DNA from: UBA4416 sp044340865 | GTDB lineage: Bacteria > Bacteroidota > Bacteroidia > B-17B0 > Aurantibacillaceae | DNA length: 22,062 nt | Assembly (NCBI GenBank): GCA_044340865.1 | Contig: JBIISW010000024.1 | Coordinates: 1-22,062, forward strand | Reading direction: 5' to 3' | Shown: positions 6,942 to 15,426 of the stretch, piece after piece | Position numbering within the stretch: position 1 is the stretch's first letter | Layout: every line of letters starts with the position of its first letter | Translations under genes and position numbers: made by a program | The notes under the pieces: model-generated | The model's input: the letters and a program-made list of their open reading frames with translations, nothing else | Database searches by the model: none | What the model was told of the DNA's origin: nothing

Positions 6942-8480
6942 TTAACCTGCCCAACCTTCTCTGTCTAAGCTTCTATATTGAATTGCTTCAGCAATATGGT
7001 TGGTTTCAATATTTTGAGAAGCCTCTAAATCGGCGATAGTACGAGCAACTTTTAAAATTCGATCATAAGCCCTTGCCGATAATCCTAATCGTTCCATAGC
7101 TGTTTTGAGTAAACTATTACCAGCCTCACTCAAATTACAATAAGTTTTTAAGTCTTTAGTCCGCATTTGCGAATTCGAATAAATACCTTCAGCTGCATGG
7201 TATCTTTCTGTTTGAATTTTTCGAGCAACAATAACGCGCTGACGAATATCAAAACTCGTTTCGCTCTTTTTTTCTTTACTCAATTCGCTAAACGGAACCG
7301 GTGTAACCTCAACATGCAAATCAATTCTATCCAATAAAGGACCTGAAATTTTATTTAAATATTTTTGCACCACACCCGGTGCACACACACAATCTTTTTC
7401 GGGATGATTATAGTATCCACAGGGACAAGGATTCATACTTGCCATCAACATAAAACTAGCTGGATATTCCACACTAAAGCGAGCTCTTGAAATGGCGACA
7501 ATCCTATCTTCCAATGGTTGACGCATCACTTCTAAAACAGTTCTTTTAAATTCTGGTAATTCATCTAAAAATAAAACACCATTATGAGCTAACGAAATTT
7601 CTCCAGGTTGCGCATTCATGCCTCCGCCAACTAGGGCCACATCACTAATGGTATGATGAGGACTTCGAAACGGCCGTTTGGTGATTAATCCAACCGATTT
7701 GCCTGTTCTTCCAGCAACACTGTGAATCTTTGTGGTTTCCAAAGCTTCGTCTAAGGTTAGCGGCGGTAAAATAGATGGCATACGCTTACTCAACATAGTT
7801 TTTCCTGCCCCAGGAGGACCAATTAAAATAACATTATGTCCACCGGCTGCTGCAATCTCTAGGGCACGCTTTATATTTTCTTGTCCTTTCACATCGTTAA
7901 AATCAAATTCATTATCATCCACTTTTGTGGCAAATTCATCTTCGATATTAATGGTTGTTTTTTCTAAATTACCTTGGCCGTTAAAAAAATCGATGACTTG
8001 CTTAATTGTTGAAGCGCCATACACATCGAGTCCATCCACGACGGCTGCTTCTTTCGCATTGAGTTCTGGTAAAATAATTCCTTTAAAACCTTCTTGTTTG
8101 GCTTTAATCGCAATGGGTAATGTTCCTTTGATGGGTCGTAATTCTCCATCTAAACTCAATTCTCCCATGATGATGTACTCACTAACTCGTTCAGAAAAAA
8201 TTTGTTCTGATGCCGCTAAAATCCCTACAGCAATGGTTAAATCATACGCCGAGCCTTCTTTACGAATATCGGCAGGAGCCATATTAACGGTGATTTGTTT
8301 TCCTGGAATTTTTAAGCCATTATTTTTTAAAGCTGCATCAATTCGCTGATGACTTTCTTTTACAGCGCTATCAGGTAACCCAACTAAAAAGAAATTGATG
8401 CCTTGAGAAATATTAACCTCAACGGTTACGGTTGTCGCATTGATGCCTTGAACAGCACTTCCAAATGTTTTAACGAGCAT
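6942..8480 (-). CDS. comM: YifB/ComM family Mg-chelatase-like AAA+ ATPase
   Basis: 512 residues, close to the family norm of about 505. In naturally transformable bacteria ComM is a hexameric branch-migration helicase that helps integrate incoming DNA; YifB is the general name where competence is unknown. An N-terminal Lon-protease-like fold (about 1-170) is followed by a Mg-chelatase AAA+ domain with Walker A GPPGAGKT (221-228) and Walker B VLFLDEL (302-308). A Cys cluster CPCG...CVC (352-366), LLDRIDLH (382-389) and the C-terminal Mg-chelatase domain (about 420-505) complete it. I start at ATG 8480 because MLVKTFGSAVQGI is the usual N-terminus. An in-frame ATG at 8546 would add 22 atypical residues and span the promoter region. 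The gene lies downstream of a terminator, so it has its own transcript. Confidence 0.93.
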   Translation of the reverse strand: MLVKTFGSAVQGINATTVTVEVNISQGINFFLVGLPDSAVKESHQRIDAALKNNGLKIPGKQITVNMAPADIRKEGSAYDLTIAVGILAASEQIFSERVSEYIIMGELSLDGELRPIKGTLPIAIKAKQEGFKGIILPELNAKEAAVVDGLDVYGASTIKQVIDFFNGQGNLEKTTINIEDEFATKVDDNEFDFNDVKGQENIKRALEIAAAGGHNVILIGPPGAGKTMLSKRMPSILPPLTLDEALETTKIHSVAGRTGKSVGLITKRPFRSPHHTISDVALVGGGMNAQPGEISLAHNGVLFLDELPEFKRTVLEVMRQPLEDRIVAISRARFSVEYPASFMLMASMNPCPCGYYNHPEKDCVCAPGVVQKYLNKISGPLLDRIDLHVEVTPVPFSELSKEKKSETSFDIRQRVIVARKIQTERYHAAEGIYSNSQMRTKDLKTYCNLSEAGNSLLKTAMERLGLSARAYDRILKVARTIADLEASQNIETNHIAEAIQYRSLDREGWAG

Positions 8481-8495
8481 AGTTTTATTTTTTAT

Positions 8496-8521
8496 CAAAA
8501 CTACTACGTTACGTATTAGTT
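8496..8521 (-). promoter_or_regulatory. Candidate comM promoter overlapped by a palindromic operator-like site
   Basis: The minus strand has TAGTTTTG (8496-8503), matching TAnnTTTG, 15 bases before ATG 8480; no good -33 partner is visible. Overlapping it, 8499-8521 is a 23-base dyad, AACTA-C-TACGT-T-ACGTA-T-TAGTT, in which 10 of 11 base pairs match around the central T at 8510. It could be a repressor or activator site; this is inference. Confidence 0.4.
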
Positions 8522-8548
8522 GATTGCTACAAAAAATAGCAAGCATAA

Positions 8549-8581
8549 AAAAGCCCCTAAATTTAACATTTAGGGGCTTTT
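8549..8581 (-). terminator. Intrinsic terminator of the lipoprotein gene and its upstream operon
   Basis: A perfect 14-bp stem AAAAGCCCCTAAAT / ATTTAGGGGCTTTT around loop TTAAC, starting 19 bases after the stop at 8601. It separates the upstream unit from comM. Confidence 0.92.
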
Positions 8582-8600
8582 AAATAATAAACTTTAAGTA

Positions 8601-9032
8601 CTATTTATATTTTGTAGCAGAAGGCAAAGATGCACTAATATCGCCGCTATAGATATAAATGGACGCTGAACCGCTTCTTGTTAATGTTTTAATAACTTTA
8701 TCATCTTCTTTTATGTTAATGGTAATATCCTGCGGCTGAAAAGATGTAGATGAACCCGTTACGTTTTTTTGATAACAGTTTAAACTTATTCCATAATTAA
8801 CTTTTGTTGAACTACTTTTAACGGTATACGATTTAGTAAATGAACTTGTCGTAATTCCTTGAATATCTGTTCCTCCTGTAGAATTTACATAAGTAATGCT
8901 TGCAGTTCTTGCAGGGTTAGAAAGTAGAACTTCATACGTAATAGTTACATCTGCGATTTCTCTTTTTTTACAAGAGCTAAATGTGAATGATAATAAAGCG
9001 AATACTAATGATAGTACTGTGATTTTTTTCAT
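8601..9032 (-). CDS. Small lipoprotein, beta-rich, MmpS-like pattern
   Basis: 143 residues from ATG 9032. A lipoprotein signal (MKKITVLSL...FTFSSC) places the modified cysteine at residue 21. The residues after it are basic (KKRE) rather than acidic, so the acidic surface-export signal described for some Bacteroidota lipoproteins is absent and periplasmic anchoring is the simpler guess. The mature part is an all-beta domain with alternating Thr/Ser-rich strands (ASITYVNSTGGTDIQ, ITINIKEDDKVIKTL). This resembles the MmpS-like beta-sandwich of small Bacteroidota lipoproteins, but the match is by pattern only. It lies 40 bases downstream of the endonuclease gene and before the terminator at 8549-8581, so it is probably the last gene of that unit. 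A possible own -7 box, TACATTTG, is at 9054-9061. The function is unknown. Confidence 0.8.
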   Translation of the reverse strand: MKKITVLSLVFALLSFTFSSCKKREIADVTITYEVLLSNPARTASITYVNSTGGTDIQGITTSSFTKSYTVKSSSTKVNYGISLNCYQKNVTGSSTSFQPQDITINIKEDDKVIKTLTRSGSASIYIYSGDISASLPSATKYK

Positions 9033-9072
9033 GTTTTTTGGTTTAGTTTTTTTCAAATGTAAATAAAAATTA

Positions 9073-11352
9073 TTATTCAATAATTAATTTTCGAGTTATT
9101 TTTTCATTTTTATAATTTAGGTTTACAAAATAAACACCACTCGCTAATTCAATGTCATTTATTTTCAGGTTATTAAACCCATTAGCAACATTAACATTTT
9201 TTCTATACATGCTTCTTCCTGCTAAATCTGTAATGGTTAATTGAAATGTTTCAGAAACATTTGCCTCTATCATTAAATAAAATTCTCCTGAAGTTGGATT
9301 TGGAGCTAAAATATATTCAAAATTTAAAGGTGTACTTTCATACAATCCCACGCTTGATGCTACATAACAAGGCGTTCCAATACCAGTTGTATAAGTTGGA
9401 TTGGCTATATAAGTCATATTAGAAAAGTCAATATAACAGGCATAACGCACACTGTCAATAAATGGATTACGATTTCCTTGTAAGGAATCTAAAAAATCAT
9501 TTCTTGAAATTTCAAAGGCATCAGGTGGATCTTGATAATGCCATTTTTTTAAAATATTTTGATCTTGACCATAACTGATTGATGTTGAAATTGGATTTCT
9601 TAATTTCCAATCCATCACAACGCCACTTTTTAATTGTCCATTATATGCTGTTGCCATGTACATAACTGCACGAGCAAAATCACCTTTTTGTACAGAACGA
9701 GGTTCAAAAACTGTTTGTCCTTTACTATTTTGCCCACGTTTTGATAATAAAAATGAACTTGACACTGTGGTAACTTCTCCCATTGGAAAATTACTTCTTA
9801 CAGCATTTACATCATCTTGATTTGTTGGAAATAAATGATGTTGATCATTATATTCTGATCTTTCTGGAGAATCTGCAGGATTTGAAGGCATCCAATCATG
9901 ACAATAACTATGTTCACGACTAATATATCCCCAAGCAAACGGTTCAGTAAATACATAGTTTTCACTACTATAAACACACGTTACAACTTTTTGTCCAGCC
10001 GTTGTATCACGGGCAGTAAATAATTTTACCATCGTTTCATCGTAGTTACCATAAAAAACTGATGTATGCGGATAAATTTGGTTAGTTAAAGAAGATAAAA
10101 AGTTTATGTTGTTTACATTCAAAGAAGCATATTCTAATGCTGGTTGCATAGTCGAAAGTGCGGTGAAATTACCTATTAAAGGAGCTGTTTGATTGTAATT
10201 TGTAAAAGCGCCTGAACCATTATATGAAAAAACAGCAATTTGATATTGTAAACCTGCATAAATATTACTTAAGCCTAAAGTAGTTGCACTTGTAGCATAA
10301 ATAACTTTACTTGAGCCAATTGCATCACCAACTTGGTATGCAACACCATCAACAGGAACATCCGTAATTGCAGAACTACCTTGTTTTTTCAAGATTAAAT
10401 AGCCTGAAGGAGAACCTGACGCTAAAACAAAATTGGCTTTTGCTCGGTATGACTTAATATTACTAAACGATAAGCCTGTTGGCTGAGCAGTTGGAGCAGT
10501 TGCATATAAACCACCAATTCCGTTAAGATTAATTACATACGCACTTTCATCTGAATCATTATTATTTATAGTTAAAATAGCTGAGCGAGTACCAGCAGAA
10601 GATGGATTAAAAGAGAGAGTTAAAGGTATATTAGAAGATGCACCAACTGTTGTAGGTAAAATGGAAGGGACCGAAACAGAAAAATCAGATGCGTTTGCGC
10701 CAGTTATTAAAATTGAAGAAACAGAAAGTGTATTAATTGTTCCTACATTTTCAATTGTGAAATTTACTGCAGTTGGTGTTCCAACTGCTGAATTGAAAGG
10801 AGCAACAGACCCACCGTTTAATATTGTAGTTAAGCCTTGTTTTACGTTTATTTCTTGAGCTGAAACAGGAGCAGCTGTAATATTTATATCATCTAAACCA
10901 ACATTGTTTCCGCTAGTTTTACTTGTGAAATTCCAACGTAAATAACGTGAACTTGGATTTGGAGTTACTGTATATTGAGTATATGCAGCAGAACTTAATG
11001 TATTGGAATATGTTTGAAGTGCAGTCCAAGTTACGCCCAAAACTGATTCTTCAAGTGTAAAAACGCCTAACCAACCTCCACCAGTATTCCAACCTCTTAA
11101 ATAGTAAGAAACAACTCCCATTGCATCTGCTGTGTTTACTTTAACATATTCTCCAGCTATATCTAATTTTGCTGCAGTACCAGATACACCAGTTCCATAA
11201 GTAAATGTACCACCAATATTAGTACTCCAACCTGGTTGTAAGCTAGCGGCCGAGCTAAATGCGTTAAAGTTTTCTGAGCTTGGTAATGGTGCCTGAGCAA
11301 TGGCTCCAAAGCATAATACCATTGCCGATATTAGTGTTTTGATTTTTTTCAT
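9073..11352 (-). CDS. T9SS-secreted endonuclease I (EndA/NucM family) with accessory domains
   Basis: 759 residues. Endonuclease I enzymes are Mg-dependent, largely non-specific secreted nucleases with a His-Me finger. After the signal peptide (1-20, ending GAIAQ) there is a beta-sandwich region (about 25-160, LDDINI at its end) and a choice-of-anchor/ASPM-SPD-2-Hydin-like domain (about 165-280, with FTIENVGT and LSFNPSSAGT). A further beta domain spans about 285-400. The nuclease domain (about 420-640) shows SREHSYC (478-484), DQHHLFP (503-509, containing the catalytic His), VRSNFPMGEV (518-527), GDFARAVMYM (557-566) and DPPDAFEISRNDF (608-620) followed by QGNRNPFID. A T9SS sorting domain ends the protein (about 681-759, APNPTSGEF to ITRKLIIE). 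The gene starts 27 bases after the receptor stop, suggesting co-transcription. Confidence 0.93.
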   Translation of the reverse strand: MKKIKTLISAMVLCFGAIAQAPLPSSENFNAFSSAASLQPGWSTNIGGTFTYGTGVSGTAAKLDIAGEYVKVNTADAMGVVSYYLRGWNTGGGWLGVFTLEESVLGVTWTALQTYSNTLSSAAYTQYTVTPNPSSRYLRWNFTSKTSGNNVGLDDINITAAPVSAQEINVKQGLTTILNGGSVAPFNSAVGTPTAVNFTIENVGTINTLSVSSILITGANASDFSVSVPSILPTTVGASSNIPLTLSFNPSSAGTRSAILTINNNDSDESAYVINLNGIGGLYATAPTAQPTGLSFSNIKSYRAKANFVLASGSPSGYLILKKQGSSAITDVPVDGVAYQVGDAIGSSKVIYATSATTLGLSNIYAGLQYQIAVFSYNGSGAFTNYNQTAPLIGNFTALSTMQPALEYASLNVNNINFLSSLTNQIYPHTSVFYGNYDETMVKLFTARDTTAGQKVVTCVYSSENYVFTEPFAWGYISREHSYCHDWMPSNPADSPERSEYNDQHHLFPTNQDDVNAVRSNFPMGEVTTVSSSFLLSKRGQNSKGQTVFEPRSVQKGDFARAVMYMATAYNGQLKSGVVMDWKLRNPISTSISYGQDQNILKKWHYQDPPDAFEISRNDFLDSLQGNRNPFIDSVRYACYIDFSNMTYIANPTYTTGIGTPCYVASSVGLYESTPLNFEYILAPNPTSGEFYLMIEANVSETFQLTITDLAGRSMYRKNVNVANGFNNLKINDIELASGVYFVNLNYKNEKITRKLIIE

Positions 11353-11379
11353 GATATAGGTGTTTGTTAGTTTTATTTT

Positions 11380-14115
11380 TTAAAAAGTCATTTTAGTTCC
11401 AATAATGTATGTTCTTCCTGAACCAAAAAATACTGTAGCATTTACTGCACTAAATCCTGTTCCATTAGCATTATTTCTTCCGTCATTAATATACATCGCA
11501 TTTAAAAGATTATTGCAAGTACCATATAAGTTGATTTTAAAAGAACCGAATGGAATTTCGTAGCCTAAACTTAAATCAATTAAATAATAAGAAGGCATTT
11601 TCCAACTTTCTCTATCCGCATTTGCGTCAGACAAACTTAAAGGATCAAAATTTGAAAAATTTCTACCAAAATACGTGTAACGAGGTTTAATATAAAAACC
11701 TTTAAATGGCATATACCTAACTGCTGCTCCAACTTGTGTTTGTGCAGCATCAGCAACGTGAACTCCAATGGCAGAAAAAGAAATAGTATCTAAAGGTATA
11801 TCGTTTCCATCTAACAAATAAACGGTGCTTTTAGAAGTATATGTCCAATCTGCAAAAGAAAATAAACCTTCGACTTCTAATTGTTTGGAAACTTTGTAGG
11901 TTGCATCAAATTCAATTCCTGTGTATTGAGAATTTAATCCATTTATATTAAATGATAATAAATCTGGGCCAATGTTATTTCTAATTAATGGTTTATTTTT
12001 CCATAACGTGTAATAAGCATTAATATTGGCATAAAAATTAGACTGTTTATATCCATACCCAATTTCATAAGATTGGATTGTTTGATTTTTTACATCTTTA
12101 TATTCCTTATTGTTATTATCATACACGTTATTAAACTTTGGAGCAACGCTCATAAAACCTAAATTTACGAATACATTATTTTTTTCGTTAATATTATAAT
12201 TTGCACCGCCTTTAACTGTAAAGTTAGGAAACCATTTATATCCCTTTGATGCGGCCTTAGCCTCTTTAGAACTATTATAATAATAAGTACCATTATATAA
12301 AACTGAATCAGCATATCCAACTGCCATATAAAGTGTAGTATCAGGCAATACAATATCTTTTTTCTTATAATAATCAATTCTTTTATAACCAGTGTAACCA
12401 CCCGTCATTGTTATAAATGAGGTTAACTTATCTTTTTTAAACTCACCTTGCAAAAATAAACCGCCCCACTTAACCAACCCATCATAATTTCTTACAATTT
12501 TTTCATCCAGTTTTCTTACGTAATTTTTAGTATTGTAAGGGTCAACATTTTTGTCACTATAATCTAAAATATAATCGCCGCCCAATAAATTGTATACTTT
12601 ATCGTAGTGGAATCCTTTGTAATATCTCAAATCAATGCCACTCGTTAATGTAAATCGTTTATTCATTTTAAAAGTTAAAGTACTTAATCCTCCAAACCAG
12701 TTATGGTCATTATTTTGACTTCTAATATACACTCCCGATTTATTGTCGGTTGTACTAACAGACGGGTAAAGTGCTACACTATTTATATCATATATTTTCT
12801 GTACATCATAATAACCTGTTGTTGTATCTCTTGGGGGAGTTGTATTTGATGAGCCATTTGTATACCGCGTTCCAGCTCCCTTCCCTAAAGAGGCGTATAT
12901 AACTGTAGAAACAGTAATTCTTTGTGAAGCTGTCCAAAAATGATTGATGTTAAATAATGGTTTATGGTAAAAATTTGTTCTATCGCCAAAAGGATTTCCA
13001 TTTAACATTCCGTTATCTGGATTCCATCTTAAATCTCTATTACCTTGAGTTAAAGTGGTATATTTTGAACTCGTTTTCATATTTCGTAATACAGAATCTG
13101 TATTTATACCTAGTTTACTGGCTAATTCTTTAGAATAAACTGCAATAGGAACTTGTGTAACCCTCTGCCCGTGGCTTTGTGGTGCTCCATTTGCTCCAAT
13201 GCTTATGATATGGCGTGGGTTAGGCATAAATTGTACTTTAGCAAAATAAGAATAAGCATTCGTCCATGTTTGCTCAGCCCAACCATCGCCTGTTTTGTAA
13301 GTTCCTGCAATTGTAAAGCCCCATTTATTATTTATTAAACCCGAATTATAGGACATTGCCATTAAATTATGTCTATTATTTCCCCATTCTTTTTTAACAA
13401 CTAATTGTTGTTTTTGATCAATTCCTTTAGTAATAAAATTCATAGTGCCACCTACCGAGGTAATCGCTAATTTTGAGGCACCCAATCCTCGTTGAATTTG
13501 CATACTTTTAGTAATATCTTTTAAACCATCCCAGTTACTCCAATAAACAGCCCCATTTTCCATATCATTTACTGGAATACCGTCAACTAAAACACCAATA
13601 TTTGTCTGATCAAAACCACGAATGGTAACGCGTGAGTCGCCAGCACCACCTCCACTACTCGATGCATAGGCCCCTGGTGTTGTATTAGCAATCATACTAA
13701 TATCTTTTCCCCCTAACTCTTCTTGTATTTTGGTTGATGAAATAGAGCTAAAGGCAACAGGTGTTTCTCTAATTTGAGCAATATTAGCAACAACTTCAAC
13801 CTCATCAAGCAAGTTGTTTTCGAGTTTTGTATCTATATTCTTATTAGCGTACAGTTTTATTTTTTGTTTAAACGTTCGATATCCAATTAATGAAATTTCT
13901 ATAATATAATCTCCTTTTGGTAATTCTACTTTAAAATTTCCATCAGTATCAGCAAAAGTAACAACTTTAGACTTTACGATTATATATGCTCCTATTAAGG
14001 CTTCTCCTGTTTCAGCATCGGTTACTTTACCCGATAATTTCACTAAATCTCCATCTTGTGCCTTTATGATAAAAGAACAAAAAACAAAAACGAATAAAAT
14101 ACTTTTTATAAACAT
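11380..14115 (-). CDS. TonB-dependent outer-membrane receptor with carboxypeptidase-regulatory-like domain
   Basis: 911 residues. The protein is an outer-membrane, energy-coupled importer. Signal peptide about 1-19 (ending FIIKAQ), then a CarboxypepD_reg-like beta-sandwich (about 25-108, KLSGKVTDAETGEALIGAYI), a plug domain (about 112-235, with DSRVTIRGFDQTNIGVLVDGIPVND) and a long beta-barrel ending in phenylalanine (IIGTKMTF). No SusD partner is encoded beside it, so it is not a standard SusCD glycan system. The start is ATG 14115. It follows the lamin-tail gene with a hairpin in the 69-base gap, and the endonuclease gene comes 27 bases downstream. The substrate is not evident from the sequence. 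Neighbours suggest nucleic-acid breakdown products, which is inference. Confidence 0.92.
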   Translation of the reverse strand: MFIKSILFVFVFCSFIIKAQDGDLVKLSGKVTDAETGEALIGAYIIVKSKVVTFADTDGNFKVELPKGDYIIEISLIGYRTFKQKIKLYANKNIDTKLENNLLDEVEVVANIAQIRETPVAFSSISSTKIQEELGGKDISMIANTTPGAYASSSGGGAGDSRVTIRGFDQTNIGVLVDGIPVNDMENGAVYWSNWDGLKDITKSMQIQRGLGASKLAITSVGGTMNFITKGIDQKQQLVVKKEWGNNRHNLMAMSYNSGLINNKWGFTIAGTYKTGDGWAEQTWTNAYSYFAKVQFMPNPRHIISIGANGAPQSHGQRVTQVPIAVYSKELASKLGINTDSVLRNMKTSSKYTTLTQGNRDLRWNPDNGMLNGNPFGDRTNFYHKPLFNINHFWTASQRITVSTVIYASLGKGAGTRYTNGSSNTTPPRDTTTGYYDVQKIYDINSVALYPSVSTTDNKSGVYIRSQNNDHNWFGGLSTLTFKMNKRFTLTSGIDLRYYKGFHYDKVYNLLGGDYILDYSDKNVDPYNTKNYVRKLDEKIVRNYDGLVKWGGLFLQGEFKKDKLTSFITMTGGYTGYKRIDYYKKKDIVLPDTTLYMAVGYADSVLYNGTYYYNSSKEAKAASKGYKWFPNFTVKGGANYNINEKNNVFVNLGFMSVAPKFNNVYDNNNKEYKDVKNQTIQSYEIGYGYKQSNFYANINAYYTLWKNKPLIRNNIGPDLLSFNINGLNSQYTGIEFDATYKVSKQLEVEGLFSFADWTYTSKSTVYLLDGNDIPLDTISFSAIGVHVADAAQTQVGAAVRYMPFKGFYIKPRYTYFGRNFSNFDPLSLSDANADRESWKMPSYYLIDLSLGYEIPFGSFKINLYGTCNNLLNAMYINDGRNNANGTGFSAVNATVFFGSGRTYIIGTKMTF

Positions 14116-14130
14116 ACCTTTTTTGAATGT

Positions 14131-14158
14131 AAAAGGCTGAGTATTGCATCAGCCTTTT
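14131..14158 (-). terminator. Terminator or attenuator between the lamin-tail gene and the receptor gene
   Basis: A perfect 10-bp stem AAAAGGCTGA / TCAGCCTTTT with an 8-base loop, starting 26 bases after the lamin-tail stop and ending only 15 bases before the receptor ATG. No -7 match is visible between the hairpin and the end of the upstream gene. Receptor transcription therefore probably depends on read-through, making partial termination plausible. Confidence 0.75.
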
Positions 14159-14184
14159 TATGTTATTAAACTAATTTTGTTAGT

Positions 14185-15108
14185 CTATTGAATAATTAAT
14201 TTTTCAGTTTTTGTCCCAATTTCATTTTTCACTATGGCGTAATAAATACCATTAGTTAAACCTAAATTTTTAAGTACAACTGTTTTATCTTTACCTAAAG
14301 CTATATAAACAACCTGTCCAATAGCATTTACAATGGTAATATTGGCAATTACTTTATCGCTTAAAAAAGCAATTTCACTGCCATTTGCTGGATTAGGATA
14401 TACCTTTAAATAAACTGTATTAGTATTTTCTTTAACACCAACTGGTTTACAATCACAAGTATGCTTACCTACATTTGTCCAATTATTATTTGGTAAAGAA
14501 TCCCACTCTAATTTCACGTTAAAACTAGCCGGGTTTACCATAACACCAACTTTAATAGTTCCTTTGCGCTGCATTGAGTGATCTTTAGTCCACCATTTCC
14601 CTATTGTTCCTGTATAAGGTGCTACATCACTCCATGCTGTGTTTGGTCTTTCACCTATCACACCAAAAATATCTATAATTTTATACGGAGATTTTCGAAC
14701 TAAAGCTAGAGCATCATCTCCATTCATAAATGTAGGTGCTCCATAAGCATGATCTAATTGTTGAGCTAAAGCTTGTAAAATAGGAGAACATGCCGGAGAA
14801 CTAGCTGTGGTAGGAGAAGTAACACCCATTCCGTTTGCAATCACATGTGTAGAATATGAGTTAATAGTCCCTGTAAAATCAGTGCTATCAATATCATCAA
14901 TTGGAGCCGAAAATGAAGTACCATTAGAAAATCTAATTAATCTGTAGTTAGTTAAATTAATTGGCGAGCCTGTTGGATTATAAATTTCAATAGCTTTATT
15001 ATTTCCTGTTCCTTCTACATATTCTGAAATAAATAATTCAGAACAATTTTGAGCCTTTCCTATGAAGGCTAATGTAACTAACGATAAACTTAGTAAGGTT
15101 TTTTTCAT
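14185..15108 (-). CDS. T9SS-secreted lamin-tail-domain protein
   Basis: 307 residues from ATG 15108. Signal peptide 1-19 (MKKTLLSLSL...FIGKAQ). Residues about 21-190 form a lamin-tail domain: CSELFISEYVEGTGNNKAIEI at the start (split here: CSELFISEYVEG and NNKAIEIYNPTG), INLTNYRLIRFSNG, then GDDALALVRK, IDIFGVIG and an HSMQRK region. A T9SS sorting domain follows (about 228-307, LKVYPNPANGSEI to KTEKLIIQ). Lamin-tail domains occur in many secreted bacterial proteins and are often linked to extracellular nucleases, where they may bind nucleic acid or the surface. No catalytic motif is visible here. It is the first gene after the promoter at 15209-15239, upstream of the receptor and endonuclease genes. 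Confidence 0.88.
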   Translation of the reverse strand: MKKTLLSLSLVTLAFIGKAQNCSELFISEYVEGTGNNKAIEIYNPTGSPINLTNYRLIRFSNGTSFSAPIDDIDSTDFTGTINSYSTHVIANGMGVTSPTTASSPACSPILQALAQQLDHAYGAPTFMNGDDALALVRKSPYKIIDIFGVIGERPNTAWSDVAPYTGTIGKWWTKDHSMQRKGTIKVGVMVNPASFNVKLEWDSLPNNNWTNVGKHTCDCKPVGVKENTNTVYLKVYPNPANGSEIAFLSDKVIANITIVNAIGQVVYIALGKDKTVVLKNLGLTNGIYYAIVKNEIGTKTEKLIIQ

Positions 15109-15208
15109 GTTTTTAATTTTTTTATTTTTTTTACTATTAAGTGGTTTAAGGCAGTTATTTTTTAAGAACTAAAAAACACTTCTTATAGGATGATCACTTA
15201 TTCGGAAT

Positions 15209-15239
15209 CAAAAATATGATAAATTGAACGGATTACAAA
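15209..15239 (-). promoter_or_regulatory. Bacteroidota-type promoter of the lamin-tail / receptor / endonuclease unit
   Basis: On the minus strand TTTG (15236-15239), a 19-base spacer, then TATTTTTG (15209-15216), a full match to TTTG-N19-TAnnTTTG. The start of transcription would be near 15202, leaving a leader of about 94 bases before ATG 15108. Confidence 0.75.
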
Positions 15240-15394
15240 CAAATGTTAAAAAAAATGATAATTTGGTAATATTTAAATAAGATTTAATTTCCTTTGAAAT
15301 AAAACGCAGATTTAAACTTTTGAACTTAAAATAGAAAAAAACTGAATTTTTCATTTTTTAACGATTATTTACCCTAATAAAAGCCAATAAAAGT

Positions 15395-15402
15395 TACATT
15401 TG
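15395..15402 (+). promoter_or_regulatory. -7 element for the TlpA-like gene
   Basis: TACATTTG matches TAnnTTTG, 24 bases before ATG 15427. There is no clear TTTG at the -33 distance. Together with the minus-strand promoter at 15209-15239 it makes the 318-base gap 15109-15426 a divergent promoter region; nothing else was recognised there. Confidence 0.5.
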
Positions 15403-15426
15403 TTTGTTTAACAATCGAATTCTATC

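Noticed and set aside
7732..8349. 205-residue open frame on the plus strand
   Set aside because: It lies wholly antisense to comM, whose protein has clear Walker motifs. The antisense product has no recognisable domain and is explained as a shadow of the real frame.
8481..8546. Upstream ATG at 8546 for comM
   Set aside because: It would add 22 residues absent from the family and cover the -7 element and palindrome; MLVKTFGSAVQGI at 8480 is the standard start.
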